DNA from: Mesorhizobium sp. B2-1-1
GTDB taxonomy: Bacteria; Pseudomonadota; Alphaproteobacteria; Rhizobiales; Rhizobiaceae
Assembly: GCF_006442975.2 (NCBI RefSeq)
Contig: NZ_CP083954.1
Span: 2,487,501 to 2,551,500, forward strand
Reading direction: 5' to 3'
Length of the DNA stretch: 64,000 nucleotides
The notes under the pieces were generated by a model. It saw only the letters and a program-made list of their open reading frames with translations, was not told the origin of the DNA and did no database searches. Positions 34,761 through 45,121 of this stretch are shown in pieces. A program made the translations under genes and the position numbers. Position 1 is the stretch's first letter. Each line of letters begins with the position of its first letter.

Positions 34761-35939
34761 ATGCAACCGAATTTGAAATTCTCGCGAAGCGAGTATGCGG
34801 ATCGCCTCGCCAAAACGCGGAAAGCCATGGCGGCGAAAGGCGTCGATCTGCTTATTGTCAGCGACCCCTCCAACATGGCCTGGCTCACCGGCTATGACGG
34901 CTGGTCCTTCTACGTGCATCAGGCCGTCATCGTGCCGCCGTCGGGCGAGCCGGTCTGGTATGGCCGCGGTCAGGACGCCAACGGCGCCAAGCGCACCGCC
35001 TATCTCGCGCATGACAACATCGTCGGCTATGCCGATCACTATGTGCAGTCGACCGAGCGCCATCCGATGGATTTCCTGTCGAGCGTGCTTGCCGATCGCG
35101 GCTGGGGCAAGCTGACCGTCGGCGTCGAGATGGACAATTACTGGTTCTCGGCCGCCGCCTTCGCCTCTTTGCAGAAGCACCTGCCCAATGCCCGTTTCGT
35201 CGACGCCACCGCGCTGGTCAACTGGCAGCGCGCTGTGAAGAGCCCGACCGAGATCGACTATATGCGCAAGGCCGCCCGCATCGTCGAGGCGATGCACCAG
35301 CGCATCGTCGACAAGATAGAGGTCGGCATGCGCAAATGCGATCTCGTCGCCGAGATCTATGATGCCGGCACGCGTGGCGTCGACGGCATCGGCGGCGACT
35401 ATCCAGCGATCGTGCCGCTGCTGCCGTCGGGCGCCGACGCCTCGGCGCCGCACCTGACCTGGGATGACAAGCCGATGAAGTCGGGCGAGGGCACGTTTTT
35501 CGAAATCGCCGGGTGCTACAACAGGTACCACTGCCCGTTGTCGCGAACAGTGTTCCTCGGCAAGCCGACACAGGAATTCCTCGATGCGGAGAAGGCGACG
35601 CTCGAAGGCATGGACGCGGGGCTCGCGGCAGCCAAGCCCGGCAACACGTGCGAAGACATCGCCAACGCCTTCTTCGCGGTGTTGAAGAAATATGGCATCG
35701 TCAAGGACAACCGCACCGGCTATCCGATCGGCCTTTCCTATCCGCCGGACTGGGGCGAACGCACGATGAGCCTGCGCCCCGGAGACCGCACCGAGCTGAA
35801 GCCCGGCATGACCTTCCATTTCATGACCGGCCTGTGGCTGGAGACGATGGGGCTGGAAATCACCGAATCCATCCTGATCACCGAGACGGGCGTCGAGTGC
35901 CTGGCCAATGTGCCGCGCAAGCTGGTGGTGAAGAATTGA
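34761..35939 (+). CDS. eutD: Ectoine hydrolase EutD (DoeA)
   Basis: Opens the ectoine ring to N-acetyl-L-2,4-diaminobutyrate. It has 392 residues in a creatinase-like two-domain fold: SDPSNMAWLTGYDGWSFY in the N-terminal domain, then the catalytic domain from about residue 165. The metal-binding Asp pair of M24 peptidases is absent (FFEIAGCYNRYHCP: Glu248 and a Pro instead), as expected of this non-metal hydrolase, and His residues remain in PHLTWDD and TFHFMTG with a late TES Glu. The ATG at 34761 lies behind the repeat region and begins a new translation unit with eutE. Confidence 0.93.
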   Translation: MQPNLKFSRSEYADRLAKTRKAMAAKGVDLLIVSDPSNMAWLTGYDGWSFYVHQAVIVPPSGEPVWYGRGQDANGAKRTAYLAHDNIVGYADHYVQSTERHPMDFLSSVLADRGWGKLTVGVEMDNYWFSAAAFASLQKHLPNARFVDATALVNWQRAVKSPTEIDYMRKAARIVEAMHQRIVDKIEVGMRKCDLVAEIYDAGTRGVDGIGGDYPAIVPLLPSGADASAPHLTWDDKPMKSGEGTFFEIAGCYNRYHCPLSRTVFLGKPTQEFLDAEKATLEGMDAGLAAAKPGNTCEDIANAFFAVLKKYGIVKDNRTGYPIGLSYPPDWGERTMSLRPGDRTELKPGMTFHFMTGLWLETMGLEITESILITETGVECLANVPRKLVVKN

Positions 35940-35944
35940 AACCG

Positions 35945-36946
35945 ATGTCCGACCTTCGTCCGTCGCCGGTCTCGCCCTCAGTCAATTTCGATCGCGACGG
36001 CGCACAGCACGGTTTCCTGCGCCTGCCCTACAGCCGCGACGATTCGGCGTGGGGCTCGGTGATGATCCCGATCTGCGTCCTGCGCAACGGCAAGGGGCCG
36101 ACGGCCCTTCTGACCGGCGGCAATCATGGCGACGAATATGAAGGGCCGCTGGCGCTCTATGATCTGGCGCGCACGCTCGATCCCGCCCAAGTCAGCGGCA
36201 CGGTCATCATCGTGCCGGCGATGAACTATCCGGCCTTCCGCGCCGGCACGCGCACCTCGCCGATCGACAAGGGCAACATGAACCGCAGCTTTCCAGGCCG
36301 GCCAGACGGTACGGTGACGGAAAAGATCGCCGATTATTTCCAGCGGGAGCTGCTTCCCCGCGCGGATATCGTGTTCGACTTCCATTCCGGCGGCAAGACG
36401 CTGGACTTCGTGCCGTTCTGCGCCGCCCATACGCTGCCGAACAAGGCCCTGGAGCAGAGGGCCTTCGCGGCGGTCGAAGCCTTCGCGGCGCCGTTCTCGA
36501 TGCGCATGATCGAAATCGATGCCGTCGGCATGTACGATACCGCCGCCGAGGACATGGGCAAGGTGTTCGTCACCACCGAGCTCGGCGGTGGAGGCACGTC
36601 GAGAGCCGAGACGGTGCGGATCGCCCGGCGCGGCATGCTCAACGTGCTGAGGCATGCCGGCATCGTTGCCGGTGCGGTCGAAAAGACGCCAACCCAATGG
36701 CTCGACATGCCGTCCGGCGATTGCTTTGCCTTCGCGGAGGAAGACGGCATGGTCGAGACGATGGTCGATCTCGGCGAGCCTGTCGAGAAGGGCGCGGTGC
36801 TGGCGCGCATCCATTCCACCGGCCGAACCGGCATCGCCCCCCAGGAGATCCGGGCAAAAATGTCGGGCATGTTGGCGGCGCGGCATTTCCCCGGCCTGGT
36901 CAAGGCCGGGGACTGCGTCTCGGTGGTTGCCGCATTGGTCGACTAA
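35945..36946 (+). CDS. eutE: N-alpha-acetyl-L-2,4-diaminobutyrate deacetylase EutE (DoeB)
   Basis: Zinc-dependent deacylase of the AstE/AspA family, 333 residues, which removes the acetyl group after EutD to give diaminobutyrate. Zinc ligands His61 and Glu64 in GGNHGDEYEG and a later His in VFDFHSGG are visible, with the substrate-binding GNMNRSFPG. The ATG lies five bases after the eutD stop. Last gene of the ehu-eut run. Confidence 0.92.
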   Translation: MSDLRPSPVSPSVNFDRDGAQHGFLRLPYSRDDSAWGSVMIPICVLRNGKGPTALLTGGNHGDEYEGPLALYDLARTLDPAQVSGTVIIVPAMNYPAFRAGTRTSPIDKGNMNRSFPGRPDGTVTEKIADYFQRELLPRADIVFDFHSGGKTLDFVPFCAAHTLPNKALEQRAFAAVEAFAAPFSMRMIEIDAVGMYDTAAEDMGKVFVTTELGGGGTSRAETVRIARRGMLNVLRHAGIVAGAVEKTPTQWLDMPSGDCFAFAEEDGMVETMVDLGEPVEKGAVLARIHSTGRTGIAPQEIRAKMSGMLAARHFPGLVKAGDCVSVVAALVD

Positions 36947-37209
36947 CGGAAGGGTCGGCCTGCACGGCGGGCAGGCTTGGACCTATCTCGCATTCTTCCA
37001 CCCTGGATCCAGATAGCGGCCGGCGAGCCAGCCCGGCCGCGCTCACGGCTCCGGCCGGCGCGTCGCGGCGGCACGTGCCTTGCCATCGCCTCAGACATCC
37101 AAAGCCACCGTCATCGAAGAGGCGCCGGCGCGACGACTTGTTCCGGCGCGAACTCGGGTATCAAAGAGTATGACTTTGCTGCCATACTCGCGATAAAGAG
37201 GGTGTCGGA
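36947..37209. other. Gap between eutE and hyuAB with hairpins
   Basis: Ten bases after the eutE stop, GCCTGC and GCAGGC (36958-36976) form a small hairpin that may end the eut transcript. CTATCT and AGATAG and a long imperfect GGCCGGCGAGCC pairing follow, so the stretch is rich in secondary structure. No real gene is seen. Near the end, GAGTATG and CATACTC (37166-37189) form an interrupted palindrome just before hyuAB. Confidence 0.45.
37166..37189. promoter_or_regulatory. Interrupted palindrome upstream of hyuAB
   Basis: Perfect 7-base arms GAGTATG and CATACTC with a 10-base spacer, ending 20 bases before the hyuAB start codon. The position and spacing suit a repressor site; no regulator gene lies next to it. 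Confidence 0.4.
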
Positions 37210-40200
37210 ATGCAACAAAAATGGGATTTCTGGATCGACCGCGGCGGCACGTTCACCGATGTCATCGGCCGTGATCCCGAGGGCGGCCTGCATCCGCGCA
37301 AGCTTCTATCCGAAAATCCCGAGGCCTATGCCGACGCGGCCATCCAGGGCATTCGCGACCTTCTCGGCCTGCGCCCCGGCGAGCCTATCCCCGCCGGGCT
37401 GATAGGCGACGTAAAGATGGGCACAACGGTCGCCACCAATGCGCTGCTGGAGCGCAAGGGCGACCGCGTGCTTTTGCTCATCACCAAGGGATTTCGCGAT
37501 GCGCTGAGGATCGCCTATCAGGCGCGGCCCGACATCTTCGCCAAGAAGATCATCCTCCCCGAACAGCTCTACGAGCGCGTCATCGAGGTCAACGAGCGCG
37601 TGCTTGCCGACGGCTGTGTCGAACGGCTGCTCGACATCGCTGCCTGTCGCCCGGCGATCGAACAGGCAAAGGCGGACGGCATCGACGCGGTCGCCATTGT
37701 CTTCATGCACGCCTGGAAATATCCCGATCACGAAAAGGCAGTCGCAAAGGTCTGCCGCAAGCTCGGTTTCGGCCAGGTTTCGGTCAGCCACGAGGTGTCG
37801 CCGCTGATCAAGCTGGTCGGCCGCGGGGACACCACCGTGGTCGACGCCTATCTGTCTCCGATCCTGTCGAGATATGTGCAAAGGGTAGGCCAGGAACTCG
37901 GCGTTCTCTCCCCCCTCGAGGGGGAGATGTCAGCGAAGCCGGCAGAGGGGATCGCCGCAGAAGGCACCACCAAGACGTCGAACTCCGTCGATCCGACCCG
38001 ACCCGGCGGCTTCGCCGCCACCCTCCCCTCGAGGGGAAGGGAAAATCCCCGCCTGATGTTCATGATGTCTTCTGGCGGGCTGACCGCCGCGGACCTGTTC
38101 CAGGGCAAGGATGCGCTGCTGTCTGGCCCGGCCGGCGGGGTCGTCGGCATGGTCGAGACGGCAAAGATCGCCGGCTTCGAAAAGGTGATCGGTTTCGACA
38201 TGGGCGGCACCTCCACCGATGTCGCCCATTATGACGGCGAATATGAGCGCGCCTTCGATACCGAGGTCGCAGGCGTGCGCGTGCGCGCGCCGATGATGCG
38301 CATCCACACCGTGGCGGCCGGCGGCGGCTCGGTCCTGCACTACGAAGCAGGCCGCTTTCGCACCGGCCCGGACTCCGCCGGCGCCAATCCAGGCCCCGCC
38401 GCCTACAGGCGCGGCGGCCCGCTCGCCGTCACCGACGCCAACGTCATGCTCGGCAAGCTGCAGCCGGATTTTTTCCCGACCATCTTCGGCCCCGGCCAGA
38501 ACGAGCCGCTCGATGTGGACACCGTTCGCCAGAAATTCACCGCGCTCGCCGCCGAAATCGGCGACGGCCGCTCGGCCGAAGCGGTCGCCGAAGGTTTCGT
38601 CACCATCGCGGTCGAAAACATGGCGAACGCCATCAAAAAGATCTCGGTGCAGCGCGGCTACGATGTCACCGAATATCTCCTGAACTGTTTTGGCGGCGCA
38701 GGCGGCCAGCACGCCTGCCTGGTCGCCGACGCACTCGGCATAGAGGCGGTGCTGATCCATCCGTTTTCCGGCCTGCTGTCGGCCTACGGCATCGGCCTGT
38801 CTTCGGTCTTTGCCTCACGCCAGCAGGCCTTGCTTGCACCGCTGGCGGAAGAATCCAGACGGGCAATCGAAGGCCTGATCGCGGCCTTGCAAACCGCCGT
38901 TGTCGCGGAACTCGCCGCACAAGGCATCGCCGAGGACGCGGTGACCGCCAGACCGGCGCTGCAGATCCGTTATGACGGCACCGACACCGCACTTCCGGTG
39001 CATTTCGACCATGGCTCGATGTTGCGGGCGAGGGCCGATTTCGAGGCCGCTCACAAGGCGCAATTCGGTTTCGTCTATGAGGACAAGCCGATGATCGTCG
39101 AAGCGGTGAGCGTCGAGGGGATGGAGGCGGGCGGCGAGCTGAATGCCGAAGCCTATGCGCCGGCGGGGCAGCCATCAAAAGCCAGGGCCGAGGAGGTCCG
39201 GCGGATCTATACGGAAGGAAAATGGCACGAAGCCGACGTCTGTCGGCGCGAGGCCTTGCGGCCGTCCGATCGGGTCGCCGGCCCCGCACTAATCATCGAG
39301 CCCAACCAGACGATCGTCGTCGAGCCGGGCTGGCAGGCCGAGATCACGGCCAGGAACCACGTGCTGATGCGGCGCACCAGCAAGAAACGCCGGCAGGCAG
39401 CACTTGGCACCGAGGCCGATCCGGTGATGCTGGAAGTGTTCAACAATTTGTTCATGTCGATCGCCGAGCAGATGGGCGTGACGCTGCAGAACACCGCCTA
39501 TTCCGTCAACATCAAGGAAAGGCTGGATTTCTCCTGCGCCGTTTTCGACCGGAACGGCGCGCTGGTCGCCAATGCGCCGCATATGCCGGTGCATCTGGGC
39601 TCGATGGACCGCTCGGTCGAGACCATCATCCGGCTGAATTCCGGCGACATTCATCCCGGCGACGTCTTTGCCCTCAATGCCCCCTATAATGGCGGCACGC
39701 ATCTGCCCGATATCACGGTGGTAACGCCGGTTTTCGAGGAAGAGCGGCCGATTTCCCCCACAAGAGGGGAGATTGGCCAATCGCCCAAGATCCTCTTCTG
39801 GGTGGCCTCGCGCGGCCACCACGCAGACATCGGCGGCACCGCGCCGGGCTCGATGACGCCACTTGCCACCACGGTCGACGAGGAAGGCGTGCTGTTCGAC
39901 AATTTCCGTATCGTCGATCGCGGAAAGTTCCGCGAGAATGAGCTGCAGACGCTGCTCACCGATCACCGCTATCCGGCCCGCAATCCGCACCAGAATATCG
40001 CCGATCTCAAGGCGCAACTCGCTGCCAACGAAAAGGGCGTGGCGGAGCTGCGCAAGATGGTGGCGCATTTCGGGCTCGATGTCGTCGAGGCCTATATGGG
40101 CCATGTGCAGGACAATGCGGCCGAAAGCGTGCGGCGCGTGATCGAGCGGTTGCCGGATACATCGGCCTATGAATATCCCACCGACACCGGCCAGGTGATC

Positions 40201-41019
40201 AAGGTGAAGATATCGGTCGACCGGCAAAAGCGTGAGGCGACGGTCAATTTCACCGGCACGTCGCCGATGATGAAGAACAATTTCAACGCGCCAGAGCCTG
40301 TCGCCCGGGCCGCGGTGCTCTATGCCTTCCGCGTCATGGTCGAGGACATGATCCCGATGAATGCCGGTTGCCTGAGGCCCATCAACATCATCATCCCGGA
40401 TGGCTCGATGCTGAAACCCGCTTATCCCGCCGCCGTCGTCGCGGGCAATGTCGAGACCTCGCAGCACGTCACCAACGCGCTGTTCGGCGCCATGGGCGCC
40501 ATGGCCAATGCGCAAGGCACCATGAACAATTTGACCTTCGGCAACAGCAAGTACCAGTATTACGAAACGATCTGTTCCGGTTCGCCCGCCGGCCAGATGA
40601 ATTCCGGCCGCGGCTTTGCCGGCACGTCGGGCGTTCACACCCATATGACCAATTCGCGCCTTACCGACCCCGAAATACTGGAGCTGCGCTTTCCGGTGAT
40701 GCTGGAGGATTTCCACATCCGCGAGGGCTCCGGCGGCAAGGGCAGGTGGAATGCCGGCGACGGCACGAAGCGCACCATCCGCTTCCTGGAGAAGATGGAA
40801 TGCGCCATCCTGTCCTCGCATCGCAACCGGCCGCCGCAAGGGCTGGACGGCGGTGGCGATGGCGAGGCCGGCTCGACCAAGGTGCGCCGCAAGGACGGCA
40901 CGGTCGAGGTGCTGAAAGCCTGCGACCAGACGGTGCTTCAGGCCGGCGACGCCGTCATCGTGACGACGCCGACACCCGGAGCGTTTGGAAGGCCGGAGCC
41001 AGGGCCGTCCAACGTTTGA
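37210..41019 (+). CDS. Fused HyuA-HyuB hydantoinase/5-oxoprolinase
   Basis: ATP-dependent ring-opening hydrolase of 1269 residues, acting on 5-oxoproline, N-methylhydantoin or a related cyclic amide. HyuA part: residues 1-180 with [11 protein letters not shown] (ATP binding), then the main domain with [13 protein letters not shown] and HTVAAGGGS. HyuB part from about residue 735: [31 protein letters not shown]. Two palindromic repeats are read through in frame: about residues 233-280 (LSPLEGEMS to SRGREN) and a short one near residue 846 ([12 protein letters not shown]). Both fall between conserved blocks, so the enzyme may still work. The ATG at 37210 follows GGGTGTCGG. With sarcosine oxidase and a creatinase-like gene 20 kb away, an N-methylhydantoin substrate is an attractive but unproven guess. 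Confidence 0.88.
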   Translation: MQQKWDFWIDRGGTFTDVIGRDPEGGLHPRKLLSENPEAYADAAIQGIRDLLGLRPGEPIPAGLIGDVKMGTTVATNALLERKGDRVLLLITKGFRDALRIAYQARPDIFAKKIILPEQLYERVIEVNERVLADGCVERLLDIAACRPAIEQAKADGIDAVAIVFMHAWKYPDHEKAVAKVCRKLGFGQVSVSHEVSPLIKLVGRGDTTVVDAYLSPILSRYVQRVGQELGVLSPLEGEMSAKPAEGIAAEGTTKTSNSVDPTRPGGFAATLPSRGRENPRLMFMMSSGGLTAADLFQGKDALLSGPAGGVVGMVETAKIAGFEKVIGFDMGGTSTDVAHYDGEYERAFDTEVAGVRVRAPMMRIHTVAAGGGSVLHYEAGRFRTGPDSAGANPGPAAYRRGGPLAVTDANVMLGKLQPDFFPTIFGPGQNEPLDVDTVRQKFTALAAEIGDGRSAEAVAEGFVTIAVENMANAIKKISVQRGYDVTEYLLNCFGGAGGQHACLVADALGIEAVLIHPFSGLLSAYGIGLSSVFASRQQALLAPLAEESRRAIEGLIAALQTAVVAELAAQGIAEDAVTARPALQIRYDGTDTALPVHFDHGSMLRARADFEAAHKAQFGFVYEDKPMIVEAVSVEGMEAGGELNAEAYAPAGQPSKARAEEVRRIYTEGKWHEADVCRREALRPSDRVAGPALIIEPNQTIVVEPGWQAEITARNHVLMRRTSKKRRQAALGTEADPVMLEVFNNLFMSIAEQMGVTLQNTAYSVNIKERLDFSCAVFDRNGALVANAPHMPVHLGSMDRSVETIIRLNSGDIHPGDVFALNAPYNGGTHLPDITVVTPVFEEERPISPTRGEIGQSPKILFWVASRGHHADIGGTAPGSMTPLATTVDEEGVLFDNFRIVDRGKFRENELQTLLTDHRYPARNPHQNIADLKAQLAANEKGVAELRKMVAHFGLDVVEAYMGHVQDNAAESVRRVIERLPDTSAYEYPTDTGQVIKVKISVDRQKREATVNFTGTSPMMKNNFNAPEPVARAAVLYAFRVMVEDMIPMNAGCLRPINIIIPDGSMLKPAYPAAVVAGNVETSQHVTNALFGAMGAMANAQGTMNNLTFGNSKYQYYETICSGSPAGQMNSGRGFAGTSGVHTHMTNSRLTDPEILELRFPVMLEDFHIREGSGGKGRWNAGDGTKRTIRFLEKMECAILSSHRNRPPQGLDGGGDGEAGSTKVRRKDGTVEVLKACDQTVLQAGDAVIVTTPTPGAFGRPEPGPSNV
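37906..38052. repeat. Palindromic repeat inserted in frame in hyuAB (first)
   Basis: Bounded by CCCCCTCGAGGGGG (37911-37924) and CCCCTCGAGGGG (around 38028-38039), both palindromes, with GC-rich sequence between that reads as low-complexity peptide. Related proteins go straight from the conserved helix ending VGQELG to the LMFMMSSGG strand. The insertion is a whole number of codons, about 49, and has no stop. Confidence 0.75.
39746..39778. repeat. Short palindromic repeat inserted in frame in hyuAB (second)
   Basis: GGCCGATTTCCCC pairs with GGGGAGATTGGCC (two wobble or mismatched positions) around a seven-base loop. It encodes [11 protein letters not shown], which breaks a conserved strand-turn (PVFEE to [11 protein letters not shown]). 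It differs in sequence from the first insert. Confidence 0.65.
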
Positions 41020-41091
41020 TAGAATCGCGGAACCGCTCTATCCGTTTTTTGGAATCCGCATTTCCCTTGCCTTTCACACGGGGCCTTCGCC

Positions 41092-42087
41092 ATGCCAAGC
41101 AAATCCCCATTGAAGACACTGGCGCCCGATGGACTCGGGCCGACCGTCACCGTGGGCGAGATCCTGGTGGAGATCATGGCCACCAGCCGTGGCAACGGCT
41201 TTCTCGAGCCCATCGCGCTGACCGGACCCTATCCGAGCGGGGCGCCGGCGATCTTCGTCGACCAATGCGCCAGGCTTGGCGGGCGGGCCGGCATCATCGC
41301 CTGCGTCGGCGATGATGATTTCGGCAGGATCAATATCGAGCGCCTGCGCCGGGACGGTGCGGATGTCTCGGCCATCGCCGTCAGCCCAGACTATCCGACG
41401 GGCAGCGCCTTCGTGCGCTACCGTGAGGACGGTTCGCGCGACTTCGTCTACAATATCGGCAAATCGGCCGCGGCGCGGGTCGGCTTGACCCCTGAGGCCA
41501 GGGCGCTGCTGGCGCGTTCAGGCCACCTGCACGTCATGGGCACCGCACTCAGCATTCCCGCCATTTGGCAGGTGCTCGACCATGCCATCGATGTGGTCAA
41601 GGCGCGTGGCGGAAGCATCTCGCTCGATCCCAATCTTCGCAAGGAACTGCTCGGCCATGGCCAGACGCGCGAGCGCTTCGCGCGGCTTCTCGACATTGCG
41701 GATCTGATCCTGCCGTCGGGTGAGGAACTCCACACCGCTTCGGGCAACGACAATGAAGCCGACGCGCTCGCCTCGCTGTTTGCCCGCGGCGCCGGCGAGG
41801 TCGTCGTCAAGCGCGGCGCGTTGGGCGCGTCCCTGTTCGGCGCCGACGGCAGCCGCGTCGAGTCGCCCGGCTTCCTGGTCGAGGAGATCGATCCGACCGG
41901 CGCGGGCGACTGTTTTGGCGGTGCCTACATCGCCTGCCGCAGGCTCGGCATGCCTGCCGTGACCGCGCTCGATTACGCGAATGCGGCAGGCGCGCGCAAC
42001 GTCACGCGGCAAGGCCCGATGGAAGGAGCCGGTACGCGCGCCGAACTCGATCTGTTCATTGCCAACACGCCGAGGCGACGCCCGTGA
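41092..42087 (+). CDS. PfkB-family sugar kinase
   Basis: A 331-residue ribokinase-type kinase. Signature 1 region [16 protein letters not shown] and signature 2 [13 protein letters not shown] with the catalytic Asp are clear. The first 20 residues are an extension before the fold begins at [12 protein letters not shown]. It overlaps the next gene as ATGA. PfkB enzymes beside GatZ/KbaZ-type proteins phosphorylate tagatose-6-phosphate or similar ketose phosphates, so that substrate class is likely. Confidence 0.88.
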   Translation: MPSKSPLKTLAPDGLGPTVTVGEILVEIMATSRGNGFLEPIALTGPYPSGAPAIFVDQCARLGGRAGIIACVGDDDFGRINIERLRRDGADVSAIAVSPDYPTGSAFVRYREDGSRDFVYNIGKSAAARVGLTPEARALLARSGHLHVMGTALSIPAIWQVLDHAIDVVKARGGSISLDPNLRKELLGHGQTRERFARLLDIADLILPSGEELHTASGNDNEADALASLFARGAGEVVVKRGALGASLFGADGSRVESPGFLVEEIDPTGAGDCFGGAYIACRRLGMPAVTALDYANAAGARNVTRQGPMEGAGTRAELDLFIANTPRRRP

Positions 42088-43346
42088 CCGATCCATTGCT
42101 GAAACTTGCAAATTCCCGGCGGCGGGGCGCGGCGGAAGGCATCACCTCCGTCTGCTCGTCCCATCCGGTCGTGATCCGGGCCGCAGTGCGCGACGCCGCG
42201 CTGTTCTCGCGGCCGCTGCTGATCGAGGCGACCTGCAACCAGGTCAACCAGTTCGGCGGCTATACCGGCATGCAGCCCGCTGACTTCGTCGCGGCGGTGA
42301 CCGCTATTGCAGGCTCCGAAGGCCTTGCGCCCGAGCGGGTCATCTTCGGCGGGGATCATCTCGGTCCCAATCCATGGCGAAAGGAAGATGCCGGCGCGGC
42401 CATGGCGAAGGCCGAGGACATGGTGTCCGCCTATGTCCGGGCCGGTTTCCGCAAGATCCATCTCGATGCCTCCATGGGATGCGCGGGCGAGCCGGCGGCG
42501 CTGGATGACGCTACGATTGCCAGGCGCGCCGCCCGCCTGGCGCGCAAGGCCGAGGACGCCGCCAGCGGGACCGACCGGCCACTCTACGTGATCGGCACCG
42601 AGGTTCCGCCGCCGGGCGGAGCGGATCATCTCATCGGCGAAATCAGCCCCACAAGCCTGTCCGCGGTCCAGCACACACTGGCGGTGCATCGGCAGATCTT
42701 CCACGAGAACGGCCTCGCAGACGCCTTCTCGCGGGTCATCGCCGTGGTGGTGCAGCCGGGCGTGGAGTTCGGCAACGAGAACGTGGTCTTCTACGATCGC
42801 GCCAAGGCGCTGCATCTGCGCGAATTGCTCGACCAGGAAGCGGGCCTGGTCTACGAAGCCCATTCCACCGACTATCAGACGCAAGCGGCCCTACGCGAAC
42901 TGGTCGAGGACGGCTTTGCCATCCTCAAGGTGGGGCCGCAGCTGACTTTCGAACTGCGCCAAGCGCTCTATGGGCTGGACCTGATCGCCTCCGATCTGTT
43001 GCCCGACTACGGCGCGCGCCCGCTTTATCAGACCATGGAAGCGCTGATGACGGCCGATGCCAAGGACTGGCACAGCCACTACCACGGCTCTGCGGCGCAA
43101 CAGCGCGTGCAGCGGCACTATTCGCTGTCGGACCGCATACGTTACTACTGGAACCATCAGGAGGCGATGGAAGCTGTCCAGCGATTGACGGCCGCCTTGT
43201 CGGGCAAGGCCGTGCCGGTGACGCTGTTCCATCAGCATCTGCCCGCGCTCGACCGCTTTGCCGGGCAGCCGCTCGATCCGGAGGCGGTGTTGGTGGCCGC
43301 GGTTCAGCAGGCGCTGGAGGGCTACCGCTTCGCCTCCAGCGGTTGA
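42084..43346 (+). CDS. Tagatose-bisphosphate aldolase GatZ/KbaZ-type protein
   Basis: A 420-residue barrel protein of the Tagatose_6_P_K family: [59 protein letters not shown] and EAHSTDYQT are hallmark blocks. In enteric bacteria GatZ/KbaZ partners the class II aldolase GatY/KbaY. No such aldolase is encoded here, and many alphaproteobacteria carry this gene alone with a PfkB kinase, so it may be catalytic by itself. Coupled to the kinase by a 4-base overlap. Confidence 0.87.
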   Translation: MTDPLLKLANSRRRGAAEGITSVCSSHPVVIRAAVRDAALFSRPLLIEATCNQVNQFGGYTGMQPADFVAAVTAIAGSEGLAPERVIFGGDHLGPNPWRKEDAGAAMAKAEDMVSAYVRAGFRKIHLDASMGCAGEPAALDDATIARRAARLARKAEDAASGTDRPLYVIGTEVPPPGGADHLIGEISPTSLSAVQHTLAVHRQIFHENGLADAFSRVIAVVVQPGVEFGNENVVFYDRAKALHLRELLDQEAGLVYEAHSTDYQTQAALRELVEDGFAILKVGPQLTFELRQALYGLDLIASDLLPDYGARPLYQTMEALMTADAKDWHSHYHGSAAQQRVQRHYSLSDRIRYYWNHQEAMEAVQRLTAALSGKAVPVTLFHQHLPALDRFAGQPLDPEAVLVAAVQQALEGYRFASSG

Positions 43347-43459
43347 GCGGCCGATAGCCAGGGGACGCAGTTCGGTCATTTCGACGACTTGTCGGCTTAC
43401 TTGCTTGAGGTGTGCCTGCACCGGGGTAATAGTCGCGACGGAATGGCGAGGAGGAGGAT

Positions 43460-44956
43460 ATGACGCTGAACTTCGACCCAAGGGCGAAGGCCGCGACGCT
43501 CTACCATGGCGAATTCCGGCCGATGTTCATCGGCGGCAAATGGGTCGCTGCGCAGTCCGGACAGGAGATGCAGGCGCTCAACCCGGCGACGGGGCAGGTG
43601 CTGGCGACGGTGCCGCGCGGAGGCGCCGCCGACATCGACGCGGCGGTGGCGGCTGCGCGCACCGCTTTCGAAGGTCCGTGGTCCGGATTTTCGCCTTACG
43701 AACGGCAGTGCGTGCTGCTCAGGATCGCCGATCTCTTCGAGAAGAACTGGGAAGAGCTCTGCGTCTCCGACACCCTCGACATGGGGCTGCCGATCACGCG
43801 CACGCTCGCCAACCGGCGCCGGGTCATCGGCATGCTGCGCTTCTATGCCGGGATGGCGACCGCGCTGCATGGCGAATCAATCGACAATTCGATCCCGGGC
43901 GAGATCGTCACCTTCACCCGGCGCGAGCCGGTGGGCGTGGTCGGCGCCATCATTCCCTGGAACGCGCCGACCGCCGCGTCGATCTGGAAGATCGCGCCGG
44001 CGCTGGCTACTGGCTGCACGATCGTGCTGAAACCTTCCGAGGATGCATCGCTGACGCCGCTTTTGATCGCGCGGCTGATGCAGGAAGCGGGCGTTCCCGA
44101 CGGCGTTGTCAACATCGTCACCGGAACCGGGGCCGAAGCCGGCGCGCGGCTTGCCGAACATCCCGACGTCAACAAGATCGTCTTCACCGGCTCGACGCTC
44201 ACCGGCCAGGCGATCGCCCGGGCGGGTGTTGCCAATCTAAAGCGCGTTTCATTAGAACTCGGCGGCAAGTCGCCGCTCATCGTGTGCCGCGACGCCGATA
44301 TCGACAAGGCCGTTCCGATCGCGGCGATGGCTGTCTTCGTGCATTCGGGCCAGGTCTGCATCGCCGGTTCGCGGCTGTTCGTGGCGCGCGAAATCCATGA
44401 CGAGTTCGTGCGCCGGCTCGCTGACTTCGCCGGCAGGCTGCGCATCGGCCACGGCATCGAAGCCGAAACCGAAATGGGGCCGCTCATCAATGCGCGGCAG
44501 GCCGGCAAGGTTGAGGGCTACATCAAGGCCGGCAGCGAGGAGGGCGCGGAACTGGTCGCCGGCGGATCGCGGCTGACCGGCGGCCTCTATGACGGCGGCA
44601 ACTTCATCGCGCCGACCGTCTTCGGCGCAGTGTCCGACCAAATGACCATCGCGCGCGAAGAGATCTTCGGGCCGGTTATCTCGGCAATGCCCTTCGATAC
44701 GCTTGACGAAGCCGTCGCCCGCGCCAATGCGACGCCCTATGGGCTGGCCGCCGGCATCTTCACCACCCATCTCGGCACGGCGCACAAGCTTGCCCGCCGG
44801 GTCAAGGCGGGTTCCGTCTGGGTCAACATGTACCACGCCATCGACCCCGCCGTGCCGTTCGGCGGCATGAAAATGTCCGGGTATGGCCGCGAGGGCGGCA
44901 TCGAACATCTGCACGAATATCTGGAGACCAAGTCGGTGTGGATCCAGACCGACTAA
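43460..44956 (+). CDS. Aldehyde dehydrogenase (betaine-aldehyde-dehydrogenase-like)
   Basis: A 498-residue NAD(P)-dependent enzyme. Motifs: IPWNAPTAASIWKIAPALA, FTGSTLTGQ, LELGGKSPL with the general-base Glu, SGQVCIAGSR with the catalytic Cys, EEIFGPVISA and VPFGGMKMSGYGREGG. The ATG at 43460 has GAGGAGGA upstream. It is 113 bases after the GatZ-type gene, so it may have its own promoter. Substrate unknown. Confidence 0.92.
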   Translation: MTLNFDPRAKAATLYHGEFRPMFIGGKWVAAQSGQEMQALNPATGQVLATVPRGGAADIDAAVAAARTAFEGPWSGFSPYERQCVLLRIADLFEKNWEELCVSDTLDMGLPITRTLANRRRVIGMLRFYAGMATALHGESIDNSIPGEIVTFTRREPVGVVGAIIPWNAPTAASIWKIAPALATGCTIVLKPSEDASLTPLLIARLMQEAGVPDGVVNIVTGTGAEAGARLAEHPDVNKIVFTGSTLTGQAIARAGVANLKRVSLELGGKSPLIVCRDADIDKAVPIAAMAVFVHSGQVCIAGSRLFVAREIHDEFVRRLADFAGRLRIGHGIEAETEMGPLINARQAGKVEGYIKAGSEEGAELVAGGSRLTGGLYDGGNFIAPTVFGAVSDQMTIAREEIFGPVISAMPFDTLDEAVARANATPYGLAAGIFTTHLGTAHKLARRVKAGSVWVNMYHAIDPAVPFGGMKMSGYGREGGIEHLHEYLETKSVWIQTD

Positions 44957-45121
44957 GGCTTTTGTCGGTTTGTCAGGCGAGCCGGCCTGCGCCGCCGGTT
45001 CTCACGCTGCCGCTCATGCACGCCGGCTGCAAATCAACCGGCGCCCGTTCTCAGGAACTTTTCTTTATCCGGCGATTTTTGGATATAAGATGAAATCCGG
45101 TTGGCCAGGAAGGTGTTGTCG

